From positions 1 through 5,005 of the forward strand of contig JACQRR010000064.1 in assembly GCA_016206365.1 (NCBI GenBank): a stretch of 5,005 nt of DNA. The letters run 5' to 3'. Source of the DNA: Candidatus Roizmanbacteria bacterium. GTDB lineage: Bacteria; Patescibacteriota; Microgenomatia; UBA1406; GWC2-37-13. Positions 4,988 through 5,005 of this stretch are shown piece after piece. Position numbers and translations under genes: made by a program. The notes beneath the pieces were generated by a model. It had not been told where the DNA came from and made no database searches. It saw nothing but the letters and a program-made list of their open reading frames with translations. The first letter of the stretch is position 1, and every line of letters starts with the position of its first letter.

Positions 4988-5005
4988 TTAACCTAAAACT
5001 TCCCT
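4988..5005 (-). CDS. Second copy of the TrpR-like gene, last codons only
   Basis: The minus strand encodes REVLG followed by TAA, identical to the C-terminus of the gene at 1677-2117. Only 18 bases are visible, so whether the second copy is complete, truncated or merely a 3' fragment is unknown. Confidence 0.55.
   Translation of the reverse strand, partial: REVLG

Larger units (their letters stand above)
4913..5005. repeat. 93-bp direct repeat, copy 2, running off the right edge
   Basis: Identical over its whole visible length to 1602-1694. Its left limit coincides with the outer edge of the palindrome 4914-4943. It continues at least into the final codons of a second TrpR-like gene. Confidence 0.97.

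Overview
All five protein genes lie on the minus strand, in an AT-rich, compact stretch with short intergenic gaps and mostly weak or absent Shine-Dalgarno sequences. The content (a cohesin-like/dockerin pair of membrane-anchored proteins, a TrpR/YerC-type regulator, a membrane-anchored TIM-barrel glycosidase-like protein and many small hairpin repeats) fits a Candidate Phyla Radiation (Patescibacteria) genome, most likely of Microgenomates type. This assignment is an inference from gene content and style, as there is no marker gene in the window.

Layout in the direction of transcription (right to left): 4913-5005 is the end of a second copy of the TrpR-like locus (last codons plus a 30-bp palindrome). 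4741-4912 is non-coding and holds a cluster of small hairpins. 4115-4693 encodes an anchored cohesin-like protein and overlaps by 4 bp with 2487-4118, an anchored dockerin-bearing protein with an unrecognised C-terminal domain containing HDFGH. 2151-2486 is a non-coding gap filled by a nested inverted repeat of about 180 bp. 1677-2117 encodes a TrpR-family HTH regulator bracketed by two closely related 30-bp palindromes. 707-1531 encodes a class I SAM-dependent methyltransferase, and 1-587 holds the 5' part of a glycosidase-like gene that runs off the left edge.

The most interesting signal is the TrpR-like gene with its palindromes. The palindrome just before its start (2121-2150) and the one after its stop (1603-1632) share the same core and differ only by compensated changes in both arms, so dyad symmetry is conserved although the sequence is not. 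A 93-bp block made of the downstream palindrome, a spacer and the last codons of the gene is repeated without mismatch at the right edge, and identity starts within 1 bp of the palindrome's outer edge. Either the regulator and its palindromes form a small duplicating cassette, or the 3,311-bp segment 1602-4912 is tandemly duplicated or circularised, or this is an assembly effect. In each case a palindrome lies upstream of a transcription unit (cohesin-dockerin, TrpR-like, methyltransferase), which also suggests a small local regulon. The sequence alone does not decide between these.
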